From positions 1,426,001 to 1,490,000 of the forward strand of contig JACTVC010000002.1 in assembly GCA_018417955.1 (NCBI GenBank): 64,000 bases of DNA, in the 5' to 3' direction. The DNA is from Laccaria trichodermophora (lineage: Eukaryota; Basidiomycota; Agaricomycetes; Agaricales; Hydnangiaceae). The notes below the pieces were generated by a model. It was not told where the DNA came from, searched no databases, and saw only the letters and a list, made by a program, of their open reading frames with translations. Each line of letters opens with the position of its first letter. Position 1 is the first letter of the stretch. The position numbers and the translations under genes are program-made. Positions 11,752 to 24,021 of the stretch are shown here, one piece after another.

Positions 11752-11890
11752 ATTTCAAAAGAGAACGGTCGTAGAGTCCAACACCAAAAATCGCCGTGTT
11801 TAGGGCCGAACAACCAGTCGACAATCCCGCCAGTCCATGAATTCCAAAAGAGAACGGTCGTAGAGTGCAACACCACAAATCGCCGTGTCG
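11713..11890 (+). repeat. 89-bp tandem duplication overlapping the end of the HAD gene
   Basis: Unit 1 starts at 11713 and unit 2 at 11802. Both run from agggccgaacaa through agagaacggtcgtagagt to atcgccgtgt with few differences. The first unit overlaps the last HAD codons. A further diverged echo (gtcgtcgtctgggagt near 11895, 12118 and a related segment near 12165-12245) shows that the array once extended further. Confidence 0.8.
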
Positions 11891-13399
11891 TGGCTGTCGT
11901 CGTCTGGGAGTCATTTGTTTTTTCCCACTCGAATTAATGCAATTTTTTTTCCCCATTCTCGAGGAAGGAAGCCTTAAAATGTTTTGGTATCAGGGGCTCT
12001 GGATCGTGTCCTCGCCCCGAGGGTATAAAACATAGCAAGTGATCTCATTCCGATAATACCATACCAACTATGAAGGGAGAAGAATGCAATATCATGATCC
12101 TCTGTAACGTGGCGGTCGTCGTCTGGGAGTTATCTGTGTTTATGAATCCAAGAAGTTTTCAGTGTTCACTCATCCCGCCACCTCGTGAATAAGTCGGTCC
12201 TAAAGCGCAATATCACAAATTGCCGTGATGCTACCGTCGTCGTTTGCCGACTCGAGTGGATACAGGGACTTTTTGGAGCGCGAAGTGAAACTGGAGGCTC
12301 AAGGCAAACTTATCGACGTCATGGACAAGGAACAGATCGTCAAACCTATATGACTTTATAATATCAAATCGGAGTGTTCCATTCCTCTCATCGCCCTCAT
12401 CAAGAAGACCTGCACAAGGTCCCAACAAAAAGGACGGTTGTGGTTGTCCTTGATACGGAAGAACGGTTACTTTAGGACTTTTCCGTGGATCGCGAAGTGA
12501 ATTTGACAATGATTTTTCAGAATTTGTTTATTTTTCGAATCCTGTCTGCGGATTGTTGCATGGATTGATCGACGTGTCAGGTGCGACTACGCTAGAGTCA
12601 AACGACGTCCAGTTTGTACCCTTCGCCGCGGTGATCCCCTAGGGACATTTATACAGGGTTTCCTGGCTTTAGTTCCAGTAGCTTCCGCTCTTTTGTTTTG
12701 TCAAGGACGGCACTGCTGCCATTTCAAAATTCCCTTCGTTAGGCGGGTAGAAGCGGCAGACCCTCAAAAGTGCGCATTGAGCAATTTACCGCGTTCTTGA
12801 GCGTCGTCGAAATTTTACTGGGATGCTTCGAGTATATCTGATATTTCAGAACCGTAAGTAGACTGCTCTCAATCGCATATGGAGAATTTGTGGTGCAACT
12901 CCACCTGTATAAATGGTCACACGAGCGGGCGGACGCCGCGGATCTGGCTCTCCGTAAACGTGGCTTGTCCTTGTCATAATCATTGTGTGCCTTGCGGGAG
13001 AAATAAACAAAGGTCACAAAAGCTGACGGTAACAAACCGTTTGTTACTACCTGTTGCACATACATCTCAAAAAAAAAAAAAACACGCGTTCCGCACTGTA
13101 AGTTGCAAACAAGAACGTACGTCTGGGGAGGTTTCGGAGCTGTCCACGTAGCCAATGCGCAGCTAGAACGTGAGCAAGACATTTTGGTTGTGACCCTTCT
13201 GCGTTGATCTTTCATCATGCTTATTAAAAAGTCACTTTCCTGTGACGACCGGACTTTTCCGATGGCAGGGATTGTGCCCGTTCCGTTGTAGATGAGAAGG
13301 AGGTATCGGTTCCCGAGGCATATGTACCAGAATTTGATTTGCCCTATTTACAGCTTGTTCTTGTGCCCTGACGTACCATCCGATATATTTTTGCGCACA
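11891..13399. other. gene-poor region with diverged repeats
   Basis: No ORF with coding character is seen. It holds diverged echoes of the 89-bp unit near 12107-12245, a short motif (atacaggg..tcctgg, near 12653) that recurs at about 13492, and a poly-A run near 13070. Confidence 0.4.
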
Positions 13400-13668
13400 T
13401 ACTATGCCCTATCAGTACTTCGGCAGACCCTCTCAGTCGGCACTTTCCTGATCTCAGACTTTCCACAAAACATCTTGCCACAAAATTTGATACAGGGCCT
13501 CCTGGGTGTAATCCAATCTAACTCCGCTTTTTTTCGTCAAAAAAAACGAAGAATTGGCGAAGTTCTGTTTTTTGACCAGTCACGGTCTGTCACGTTCATC
13601 CGCCAAAAAATGTGACATTTGTGACCGCCGACTGAGAGGGTCTGCCGAAGTACTGATATAGCATAGTA
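13400..13668. mobile_element. 41-bp inverted-repeat hairpin element (MITE-like)
   Basis: Arm 13400-13440 and arm 13628-13668 are inverted copies matching at 39 of 41 positions, around a 187 bp centre. The shared core reads cagtacttcggcagaccc on one strand. The centre has no gene. The size and structure suit a non-autonomous DNA transposon relic or a folded-back repeat. No transposase and no clear target-site duplication were identified. Confidence 0.55.
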
Positions 13669-14972
13669 CGAGAAAGGGATGGCGATGGGCCTGCCCGTGA
13701 ACCATCTGAGTTGCGTTCTGCGGGTCACGATTTGGAAAACAGCTCGAATATTCGCTCGCTTGAAGCATCGATTTTCGGCCGCCATGGACTTCTGCGGAGG
13801 ATCGTTGGGCTTCGTTCAGGGATCTTGGCCTTGAGATGGTTTTTTCTTCTTCCGAGAGGCAACAAACAAAATGGTATGATTTTTAGGGAGACTTGGAGTA
13901 AATTCGTTTGATATATTTCTGCAAGTGGTCGGTGATAGGATGTGTTGCCATATTATCGCCCGTCACAAAAACGACAGAACTTATGGAGGACAATGGCTGA
14001 CGCCTGAGTACTTTAAGTTCCACGGCTCCGCGGTCGACTAGGGAAGGTAAACGACATACCTAATATCCTTATGGCCACCTACCCGAGTACTTTTCCCCAA
14101 GGAAAAAAGATTCTAGATAACCGGGTTTTATCGTATTTCCATTCGGTTGAGAGATAGGGTCCTTACTTTTATAAACACAAAGGTTTCATGGGTTGTATAG
14201 GGTCCTGATGATCATCATAGAGAACTTGAGAAGGACAGTGGGGGTAGCAATGATTTTATGATCGAGCGCCATTCGCCCAGATGGGAAATCTCCGCTTTTT
14301 TGTCGTGTGCCCAATAATTGAGGCAAAGTCTTCTTTCTATATGCTTCTGAATTCTTGGATTGGTGAATGCCTCCCCATTCTGGAACTCACTCGTGTTTCT
14401 GTGGGATGGCTTTCCCTCCCACTCGTACATAGACATAAAAAATTAGCTATGCCCATGAATATCGATAAGAGAAACTCACCTGGGACGTGCTGGTTGATAT
14501 GTAACTTTTGTCCGGCGATAGCCAGAAACGATTTGATTGGTTGCTCCACACTCCCAAACAATCGTCTTTCTTTGAGATCGCGGGGCCTCTGGTTACGGAA
14601 CCCCGTATTTCGGTGGGGGTTGTGGGGATTTCCAGAGGCGCGCGTTGACACCGTTGTTGAGTGTGACGACGCGATCAGAAAGTCCAGTCGCGATACTTAA
14701 AAGTGGCCGTGTCACATTTTTCCGAACCCTAGTCAGGATCGCAGTGCAGCGAACAAATTGGTGTATTCTTGGCGTTTTCTCGGATCGCCATCCCAAACCC
14801 GGAGCAAGCAACACCTGGCAAAGGTGAGGCCGGTGAGGAGGGTCAGAGAAGTTACTTCAGGACTTGTCAAAAAAATAAACCCCGGCATTCATGATTGCTT
14901 CCCGAGTACTTAAATAAACGTCTTTGGCTCTTTGACCTCCTTAGGTGCCCGTTCCTCGCCGTCATTATCGTC
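13669..14972. other. gene-poor region upstream of the SPX-EXS gene
   Basis: Open frames here overlap on both strands without domains. The short string gagtactt recurs at about 14009, 14084 and 14905. The last few hundred bases should contain the promoter of the SYG1-like gene. Confidence 0.35.
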
Positions 14973-17900
14973 ATGAAGTTTGCTCAGTTCGTTGTTGTAA
15001 CACTTTCTGCCCGACCTATATTCACATATCGTTTTGTCAAACAGATACTTGCGCGATACTCAAGTGCGTTCTCGTGACTTCTCATCTTTTGCTACAGCAA
15101 CTCAACAACGAGGCAGATCCCGGAGTGGAAAAAGGCCTATATGTTTGTCTTTCGTCAAGGATTGAAGCGCACCCTCCTGATATCCCCTATCTAGTGATTA
15201 TAGAGGGCTAAAAAAACGCATCACTGCAATCCGTGAGGCCCAGCAAGGCTTTGACTCACTTGCAGAAGAAGCGGATGAGATACCCCCGTCAGACTCGTAT
15301 TGGAACCATGCTTCAATGTACCCTCTCCCTTCCATCGTTCCCCCCGAATCTCGGGATTCCGATGTAGGATCTACCACGACAGAGCTAGAGGGTCAACCAG
15401 AAACCTCTACCGAGATACCGAGTCAAAAAGTTTGGAACACAAGTCGCAGGGCATCTATAACCCAATCGCTCTCAAATATAAGTTCTAAAATACGACACAA
15501 GAGCGTATTTGGTTCACGTATGTTCGAGAGAGCTCCTAGTTAACCGCATTTTGATCTTAGTCACCAGGTGTGGCACGGCTTTCGAACCCCTCACCCGCTT
15601 TACCTCTGCACGACCTTCTCCCACAATTGTCTTCACAGGAAACGCTATTTTTTGCTATGCTTGATTCCCAGCTGGATAAAGTGGAAGCCTTCTATGTATC
15701 TCGCGAAGAGGCCATGATGGATAGGGGTGAAATGTTGAAGGCGCAACTTCGTGAGTTGGACGATCATCGAAGGCTCTTTCTGGTAGGTTGTCCATGGAGA
15801 ACTGTGACTTGTTTCTGTCCCTGACTCTTTCAACATCCAGGAGGCGAACAATAAAATCCCTTGGGCACACAACCTAGCAGCTACATGGAAGATCAAGGTC
15901 AATCATCCGGGAAAGATCGTGTCGGAGGGGTCCAAACAACAGCCTAGAGATGACGATACCGATGAAGGAAACCAACAAGACAAGGTGAATTCTGCTGGGG
16001 GTTTTTCACTTTCACCGGACCCCGACAACTACCTATACGCCAAGAGAAAACTCAAGAAGGCCGTCCTGGAGCACTATCGGTGAGGTCCGATATTCTTTGC
16101 TTCCTTCCAACTGGACGTTCAATCTCTGACCTTGCTGCCATCTGTTTCGACTTCTTTCTCTTCTCATTCTCCAACTCGTACAAGCAATTTTCTGACCATG
16201 ATTTTAGCGGTTTGGAAGTTTTACACAACTACCGGGTATGTAGCCCTTGACCCATCTGTCCTCTTTTGCTTAGTCGCTCTTAAGGTCCTCAATATCACCG
16301 GTTTCCGAAAGGCCTTGAAGAAATTTGAGAAGGTGACCAAAGTACGTTTTTCGACTTGTCACTGCAAATCTTTATCTTATCTTGGAACAGATCCCGGTTC
16401 AGAACCAGTACATGACGGAAAAGGTCCTTCCTTGGATATAAAAAGTGTGATATATTCTGAATGCTCCAATTGCCAGGTGGACAAGAGTGCATTTGCTTCC
16501 GACAAGGCTGTAACATACATGTTGAAGGAGATGGAAGACCTCTTTGCGATCTCCTTCGGTACGTTTCTTTAGGGTCTTTAACCTTTTGAGTAATGACGTT
16601 TTTTTCAGCTCAAGGTGACAAGAAGAGAGCGACAATGCGTCTAAGAGGGGGCACACACGTCAAGAGTCATCACTTCAATACCTTTCGATCAGGCATTTTT
16701 CTGGGACTTGCCGTCCCCGCCCTTGCTTCGGGGCTCTTTCATTGTCGGTAACCTTGTTTTGTTACACCTTCATGTTAAACAATGGTCACTTTAGCGTTTC
16801 AAGAGCAGACCCGGCGTGATATTCCAGCCTGGGATGGCCTTCTTTTCCTGTATGGCATAATTCTCGTGCCCATGATATTCGTCCTGCTGGTAGGACTCAA
16901 TCTTTTGGTCTGGTCTCGCTCAAGAATTAATTACGTTTTCATATTTGGTAAGGTTTCTTGACGGTCAAATTAATCATTTCTAACTCATCTTTTCTAGAGT
17001 TGGACGTAATGAACCGTTTGGACTTCAGGGAATATTTTGAGGTCTGTCTCTCACTACCCACTCAAACTTATCATTAACCTTGTGCCTGAAGATTCCTAGC
17101 ATTCTATTGGCAGCACTATGTTATGCCTTTTGGTTATCCTTTGCCAGGATCGGCTTTCCAATCGTGTCGCCAACGATATGGCCACTGGTTTGGATTGGCT
17201 TTGCAGCCCTCGTTGTTCTCCAACCATTCCCGCTTTTTTTCCGATCGTCAAGATATTGGCTTGTTCGGAACGTGTCCAAGCTTTTTTTGTCAGGAACGCG
17301 GCATGTAGAGGTGAATTTCTTATCTTTTTGGATTTTTCAAATTTACCCATTCCTTTTGTACCGACAAGTTCACCGATTTCTGGATGGGGTGAGAACCGTT
17401 GACAGATTTTTGCCTTTCAAAATGCTGACTGCCTTCTACAGGGACCAATTTTGCAGCATGCTTTTTACACTTTCAAATCTTTATCTTTTTGGCTGCGTCT
17501 ACGCCAACCACTTTTCTATAGACTGGAGAAAGTGCGGCGGCACATCTCCACATTGGCCTGTGTCATTCGTCTTGACGATGTTACCGTTTGCCATTCGCGT
17601 AATTCAAAGCTTTAAGCGGTACGCTGAGTCGGGGTTGGTCACACATTTGATCAATGTTTGTTGATTGTTGCATGGGCTGCCGTTCTTTTCACTAACTACT
17701 TTCGTTGACAGGCAGGGAAATACTCGTCCGGAATCGTCAGTTATTTGTTCTATTTCCTTTGGCGGCATCACGGTCAGCCTTTTTCGTTATTATTCCGTGC
17801 GTTTTTTAACCGCTCTTATCTTTAGGGAGTAATCGTGACATATTTTTCATCCTTTGGTGTCTTTTCACCTCTTGCTCTGCCATCTACTCTGCTACATGGG

Positions 17901-18463
17901 TGTGTGCGACGCCCCCTTGCATTCGAAAGCTCTAATGCAATTATCTAGGACTTACTCATGGATTGGTCGTTACTGAGATTGCATTCGCCATACCCTCTTC
18001 TCCGAAATGAGTTGATATACTCAAATCATATATCTGTCCGTGGTCATTTCTTCTCTTCTGGATGCTCCTAATCCTTGAACACAACAGCTTTATTATATTG
18101 CCATTGTGTGACACATTCCCTCTGAAACACAATTTTCATTGAATGGCTTTGCAGATATCTAACGTGCTACTGCGATTCACCTGGGTGTGGTATATACCGA
18201 CACGTGGACCCGATACCTACTTGCGCTCCTTCGTGCTTGGTCTGATTGAGGTAATACGACGATGGCAGTGGAATTTCTGTCAGTACTCTTTTCTTTTCAG
18301 ACTGAAATACAAGTCTTAATATTGCGTTTCAGATCGCCTGGAGAACGAGCACATTGGTAACATGGATCAATACAGGGTCACTCGTGAAAGGCTATTGCCT
18401 TATAACGTTGATAGTAATTACGGCGAGGACGCTGAGGATTTAAAGCCCAGTTATAAGAAATGA
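14973..18463 (+). CDS. SYG1: SPX-EXS protein, SYG1/XPR1-like phosphate exporter
   Basis: Twenty-two exons starting 14973-14986, 15045-15063, 15117-15142, 15195-15517 and ending 18155-18278, 18333-18463 encode 771 residues in consistent phase. The N-terminal SPX domain reads MKFAQYLRDTQIPEWKKAY, IDYRGLKKRITAIREAQQGF, later LDKVEAFYVSREEAM, and ends VTKIPVQNQYMTEKVDKSAF. Several membrane spans follow, then the EXS domain: FELDVMNRLDFREYFEIPSI, VEFTDFWMGDQFCSMLFTLS, YSATWDLLMDW, NVLLRFTWVWYIP and RLENEHIGNMDQYRVTRE. Family members bind inositol pyrophosphates through SPX and export phosphate (XPR1); yeast Syg1 is linked to the pheromone G protein. The first exon is only 14 nt. VPS16 follows after 178 bp on the same strand. 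Confidence 0.94.
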
Positions 18464-18641
18464 GTCTTTCGTATAATGCGAACGTACCCTGGTAGTGTCT
18501 ATGCTATGATTATTATATGCACAGGAACAGTACTGATGAGGAAGTACTACATTATGTAACCTGTAATACACGCCCTCATCGCGTCTTGAGCACGAACGAC
18601 ACTCATTGCTCACTGTCGCTCACCACTTCAAAGGGAATCGA

Positions 18642-21600
18642 ATGACGGAACATCCGACAGCGACATGGCAGGCTATGCAAGACGGAAACGCGTTCTACAG
18701 ACGGCAGCAGCTCTACTCCATACCAGGAAAACTCCCTGATTTTGCGGACTACATCGTCGCAGGATGTCAATATGGCGGACCTCTAGGTCTGTCGTATTCT
18801 ATTGTTCTGTTGTCGGGTGACCCAAACTAGTTTGAAAGCGCTTATGAGGGACAACACAAAGCTACTGGCTTTAGGGCGTCTGACTCCTGCAGCTGCGAAG
18901 GCACAAATTCAGATATATTCTCCAGCGGGAGAGAGCCTCTTGTCATTCAGTGTGGATGGTCACATCTCTTCTTGGGAATCTCTTTGTTGACTGACACGAA
19001 ATTGGACAGTGGGACCAGGGCAAGATCATCAAGTTTGGTTGGACTCGAGACGAGAGACTGACGGTCTTGAATGAAGAGGGCATCTATCGACTCTACGACC
19101 TGCAAGGAGACTACCAGCAGCACTCCCTTGGCCCCGAAGCTTCCGAACTAGGAATTATTGACGCTCGCATACATGACAATGGCTTCGTAGCCATGACTAG
19201 CTCTTTGGTGTTGCTGGAAGTGAAGGGCTGGGAAGGGGGAAGACCTCTAACTTTAGCCAACCCAGGTGATAGCCATAACCACTCTTTTACAGCGATTCCT
19301 CACAGGTTCTTCAGCACTCACTCAACCTCCGCACGCCTGGTGCATCATACCGCCAGACTTAAATGTATCCCGTCATGTTGAAGTCCTCTTATCGGTGGAA
19401 TCCACCATATATACCGTGGACAATTTGGAAAGCGTGGACCAGCGCCTATCTCGAGGACCCTTTACCCATGTTTCACCATCTCCCAATGGCAAGCTTCTTG
19501 CGCTCTTAACGTTTTCGGGAACGTTATGGGTTGTATCAAGTGATTTCCAGAGGAATATAGCGGAGTTCGACGCCAGCAGTGTTCCTGAGGCGGAAGGCAA
19601 TGTTCTGCAGGTTGAATGGTGTGGAAATGATGCCATTGCCGTTGCGTGGAAGTTTTTGGTTCTTTTGGTCGGCCCTTCGGGTGATACACTCCAGTAAGTG
19701 ACAATGACCAATCTATGCTTTCTGAATGCTTATATAGTAAGCCAGGTATGCTTATTCTGGGACCCCTTTTGCAGTCACAGAAATGGATGGGGTTCGCATC
19801 ATGAGCCCAGATATATGTGATCTACTACAGAAAGTGCCTGGTGCGTAAGCCTTCGATGTCTCTCGAGTGAAACTGAACGTCTATTTCAGCATCTACCTCA
19901 TCTATCTTCCGTCCTGGATCTACCTCTCCTTCTGCGATTTTGTATGACGCGTGGGAGAGCTTCTCTTCTCGTTCTCCCAAAGCAGATGAGAGCATTCGTT
20001 CAATACGACCTGATCTGGCGAAAGCTGTCGACGAGTGTATTGATGCTGCGGGCCAAGAGTGGGAGCCTCAGTGGCAACGGAAACTTCTGAATGTGAGCTA
20101 TACATACATGGTCATAGAAATTCGTCATACAATCTTAACCTTCGTATATTAGGCTGCTAAGTTTGGTCGTGGTTTCTTGGATTTCCACAACCCCACGGAT
20201 TTTGTCAACATGGGTCAAACCCTAAAAGTACTTAATGCAGTACGATTCTACGAGGTTGGCATCCCATTAACATATTCGGAGTAAATCATCTTTCAATATT
20301 GGGCATATACCCTTTGCTCATACCTCGTTTGTTTCAGACATAACTACGCCTCTCCCTCGCACTTGATCTCACGTCTAACATCTCGAAATTTGCATCTCCT
20401 CGCTCTCCGAATCTCGAGTTTCCTTTCCCTCAAGCCAGATATTGTCTTAAAGCACTGGGCTTGTGCAAAAATTCTGCGGTCAAGACCTACTTCGACGGGA
20501 GTAGGGAAGGATGCCGAATTGAATGCGGATGATGAAGTTTGTAAACTGATCGTAGATAAATTTGAGCAGCTGGGGGGAACGGAGGTTAGCTATGCTGAAA
20601 TCGCAAAGAAAGCATGGGAGGTGGGGCGAAGTGGATTGGCTACAAAGGTATGTCTTGAAAAATTAAAATTTGATCGCCAACCCACCATCTAGCCTAGCTC
20701 CTTGATCATGAATCGAGAGCTTCTGATCAGGTACCGCTGCTACTTGCAATGAAGGAGGATAAGTTGGCTCTGCTGAAGGCAGTTGATAGTGGAGATACTG
20801 ACTTGGGTAAGTTCAGTGCTAATACATGGTGTTGTCTGACTTTGATTTAGTGTATCATGTTCTGCTCCATCTCCATAAGAGGCTTCCTCTCGGCTCTTTC
20901 TTCCGGCTCATCGAAGACGGCGGGGAGCGACTTTCTTCAGCAAGCAAACTCCTTGAGGTTTATGCTCGAGAACAGAACAGGGAAATGCTGCGAGATTTCT
21001 ACTACTCTGACGACCGCAGAGTGGAGAGCGCGGTTCTTTCTCTAGAGGAAGCATCTAAGATGAACGTTAGTTTGTTTTATATTTCCGTTTGCAAGCGTCT
21101 TGATCCATTTCTATAGAATCCTACGTCGAAGATTAGCTCCGTAAAGGCAGCTCAGAAATTCTTTTCAGAGGACAAGGACCGCACTTTCGAAGCGAAAGTA
21201 AGGATATGAACGTTATGGTGATCCAAGCAATAACCACTAATTCGATTAGATGATGGAAGAGAGCGTCCGGTTGCTTACCACCCAACAACAACTCGATATT
21301 GAGACTGATGGGAAGATCACCTTTTTTGGGACAAGTGTCAATGAATCGATACGACTTTGCCTGGTTAACAACATGGCGAAACGGGCTGATAAGATGAAGT
21401 CTGATTTCAAGGTACCCGATAAGCGGTAAGCCTTCACATCGCCTTGGTCTCACTTGTATTCTGAGTATCCCACCTCCAGCTTTTGGCATATCAAACTCAA
21501 AGCACTGACAGAAATCAAAGCTTTTGGAGAGCTCGAAACCTTTTCCAAATCTAAGCGAAGTCCAATCGGTTATGAGCCTTTTGTCCGCCATCTAGTTGAA

Positions 21601-21870
21601 AAAGGTCATCCGAAAGAAGCTGTTGCCTATGTTGCGCGCTGCGATTCACCAAAACGGGCTGATCTATATGTCGAGTGTGGAGAGTGGCGCCTTGCCGGCA
21701 AGGAGTGTAAAGACAGAGGTGATAAAGCTAAGTTAGAGTGCGTGATTTTTTGTTTTGTTTGTTGAAGCATGGGCTCGGCTGAGCACTCAAAATTTAGGCA
21801 GCTGAGAAGAAAGTGTCCTAATTCAATGATCGAAAGAGAGTTAGATCAAATCCTCTCGACTATGAAGTAG
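18642..21870 (+). CDS. VPS16: VPS16, HOPS/CORVET tethering subunit
   Basis: Fourteen exons (18642-18786, 18839-18951, 19010-19265, 19306-19693, 19746-19840, 19890-20092, 20153-20280, 20338-20647, 20698-20806, 20851-21065, 21117-21197, 21250-21425, 21480-21737, 21798-21870) give 849 residues, a normal family length. The N-terminal half is the beta-propeller ([51 protein letters not shown]). The C-terminal half is alpha-solenoid: DPQ-type [76 protein letters not shown] and [23 protein letters not shown]16 is a class C core subunit that acts with VPS33 in vacuolar and endosomal fusion. Confidence 0.96.
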
Positions 21871-22126
21871 ATCATGCCGCAACGAAGCACGGGGCTTTGT
21901 TGGATAAGTTGAACTCCCGTTTGGTGATCCATAGTGAAGCAGCTTTGTCGACCGCCCAGCCACTTATTCAACGATATCTGTGTAATTGGATATACATGAC
22001 TAGATTACAGTGCGTGCGTAGTGGAAAACAAATGCAATAAGGTGTGCAGTAACGACGACCCATGCGGTGGATACGGACCAGCATATTCACCCATTGGGAT
22101 GGGCAGCGGTAAAAACGCAGGTCTGT

Positions 22127-23754
22127 CTAAAATATCCGTATTGGCACACGAGCACGAAGATCGTCTTGACCAATAAGCACCGATATGTCCAAGTAGTACT
22201 AAGGATGATTGTCAACTCCAGACAAAGGCTAAGTCTGTGAAACATACCTTTACGGAGATCCCTGACCAATCCACACAAGGAAGCATCTCTTTATCAAGAG
22301 GTATCTTTGCTTTATGAAGCCCGTCAGGCAACGAAGAAACTGCCTCCAATGAAGGGTGGTTATTTGAACCGGTTTGCTGTCGGGGGCGTTTGGGAAAGCC
22401 AATGCAGATGTCGCTGTGTATTGTGCGGGTCTCAAAGAATGATTTTGCGAAGGGTAGTTGAGGCAAAGGCTTGTCGCGCCTGTCTAACGGTGCATCAGAG
22501 CCCCGTCTCGCGCGAGTTAGCCGCGACTGTGCCGATTTTCCAACGCGCTTCAAGAGCCCGGCGCTACCACGATTTATTTCAAACTCGTCGCTTGGTGGCG
22601 TCGGAGGCGGCGTTGGGGGAAATGTGGTTGTGGGCTCGTGAATAGTGATCTGCCGTATAAGTGATACAGATATTGTGGCGTCAGATGCAACTTCCCTTGC
22701 CAACGCAAGTGATCGAGGGACGGTCGTGAAAACCACGAAATATGGAATTGATGAGCCACGAGAAAACGTGACGAAGGTAGGCAAAGTGACCTGTAATGAT
22801 AGAAATTTTAGATATACGAAAACATTCGTAGAGGGCCGCACAGACTAACCGCACATCGAACTGGCATACGCCGCTCAGATTTAAGCGGCATTTCCAACCA
22901 TGAGTCAGGGCTTATTCTCGTGGCGTCCATAGACTGGAAATCTGTATCTGGTTGCAAAAGAATAGGTACTTCCAGACTAAAAAAAATTAGGGAGAGCTGG
23001 GATGGGAGATTGCGGTACTTACTATGATGGGCTTTCAAATGCGTCACTCGGCTCCCATGAGGCGACAACCTTATATTCGACCCCGCACGATTTCGACAGG
23101 GAATTTGCCTCGAACTTTGATGTAAATGACGGTGGAATCTCTTCGCCGGGTCGATGTGATTGAGGGAGATTAAATGTGAAGGGGTAAGACCTTTCGCTCA
23201 ACGCAGATACATTGATATGAGAGGCGCTGGGTCGCCGTCTGATGAAAGCATCACGAAACGTTGTACGAGGACTACTTGACTCTGCAGTCGTAGAAACAGC
23301 TATGCACGTTGAACAATTGAAAAATATGTGCTTTTGGAGTTCGGAGTAGTTCGTCGTTTCGGCGGAACCAGATTGGTTAGGATCATACATAAACACTCCT
23401 TCAATCTGCAATGAAGGTCAGCAAGTTAGATTAATTAAGCAAAGGGAATAACACATACCGAGATCGTTAACTGCCCTGTATGATAAGAACGCGAGTCCAG
23501 GATAACTTTGCCTCCGACTTGATCATGATCGCTGAAAACTGCCAAGGGCCCCCGGGAGGCTTCATTGACTTTCAGTGAAGGACTATAAAGTTGAAGCTCA
23601 AGCAGTAAAGAACTGCCAAGGGTCAGACGCGGTTTTCAGAAAAGGCAATTTATAGAACTCACCGGTAAGTCGAAACATGGGAATATATGGACACTGGCGT
23701 GAAGCTTGAAGGAGGCCGTGGTCCTGACGAATTTGACTGAGCGCGTCGTCGCAT
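22127..23754 (-). CDS. arrestin-like protein (alpha-arrestin fold)
   Basis: Six exons (23754-23663, 23612-23459, 23405-23023, 22976-22850, 22790-22248, 22198-22127) give 456 residues. The N-terminal arrestin half reads LLLELQLYSPSLKVNEASRG, VGGKVILDSRSYHTGQLTIS, IEGVFMYDPNQSGSAE and SYPFTFNLPQSHRPGEEIPP. The C-terminal half has LEVPILLQPDTDFQSMDATR, VTLPTFVTFSRGSSIPYFVV and a long variable loop, and closes with YYLDISVLIGQDDLRARVPI. Fungal arrestin-related proteins usually recruit Rsp5 to membrane permeases; I see no PPxY motif among the parts I read, so a ligase-adaptor role is not shown. It converges with VPS16 across 256 bp. Confidence 0.85.
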
Positions 23755-24021
23755 CGTATTTTCTTGGGTAGAGTCAAGGTGGGAGAGAGGATGACATGAG
23801 TATTGCATGGTGGACAAGATATACCCACACGAAATTTCTAGCATGCGAAGCGGGTGGGTACCAGGGACAAAAGAGGATTTGCATTCGGCCCATCGCCAAA
23901 ACAAGCGTTAGAGGGCCAATGTGATTCATCCCCGAAAAGCATATTCGCGGCATTCAGAAATGATGGCCAGTGATCGCCCCCTTTGGTTGAATGAATTTGT
24001 TAGTTTTCAAACCCTGGACCG

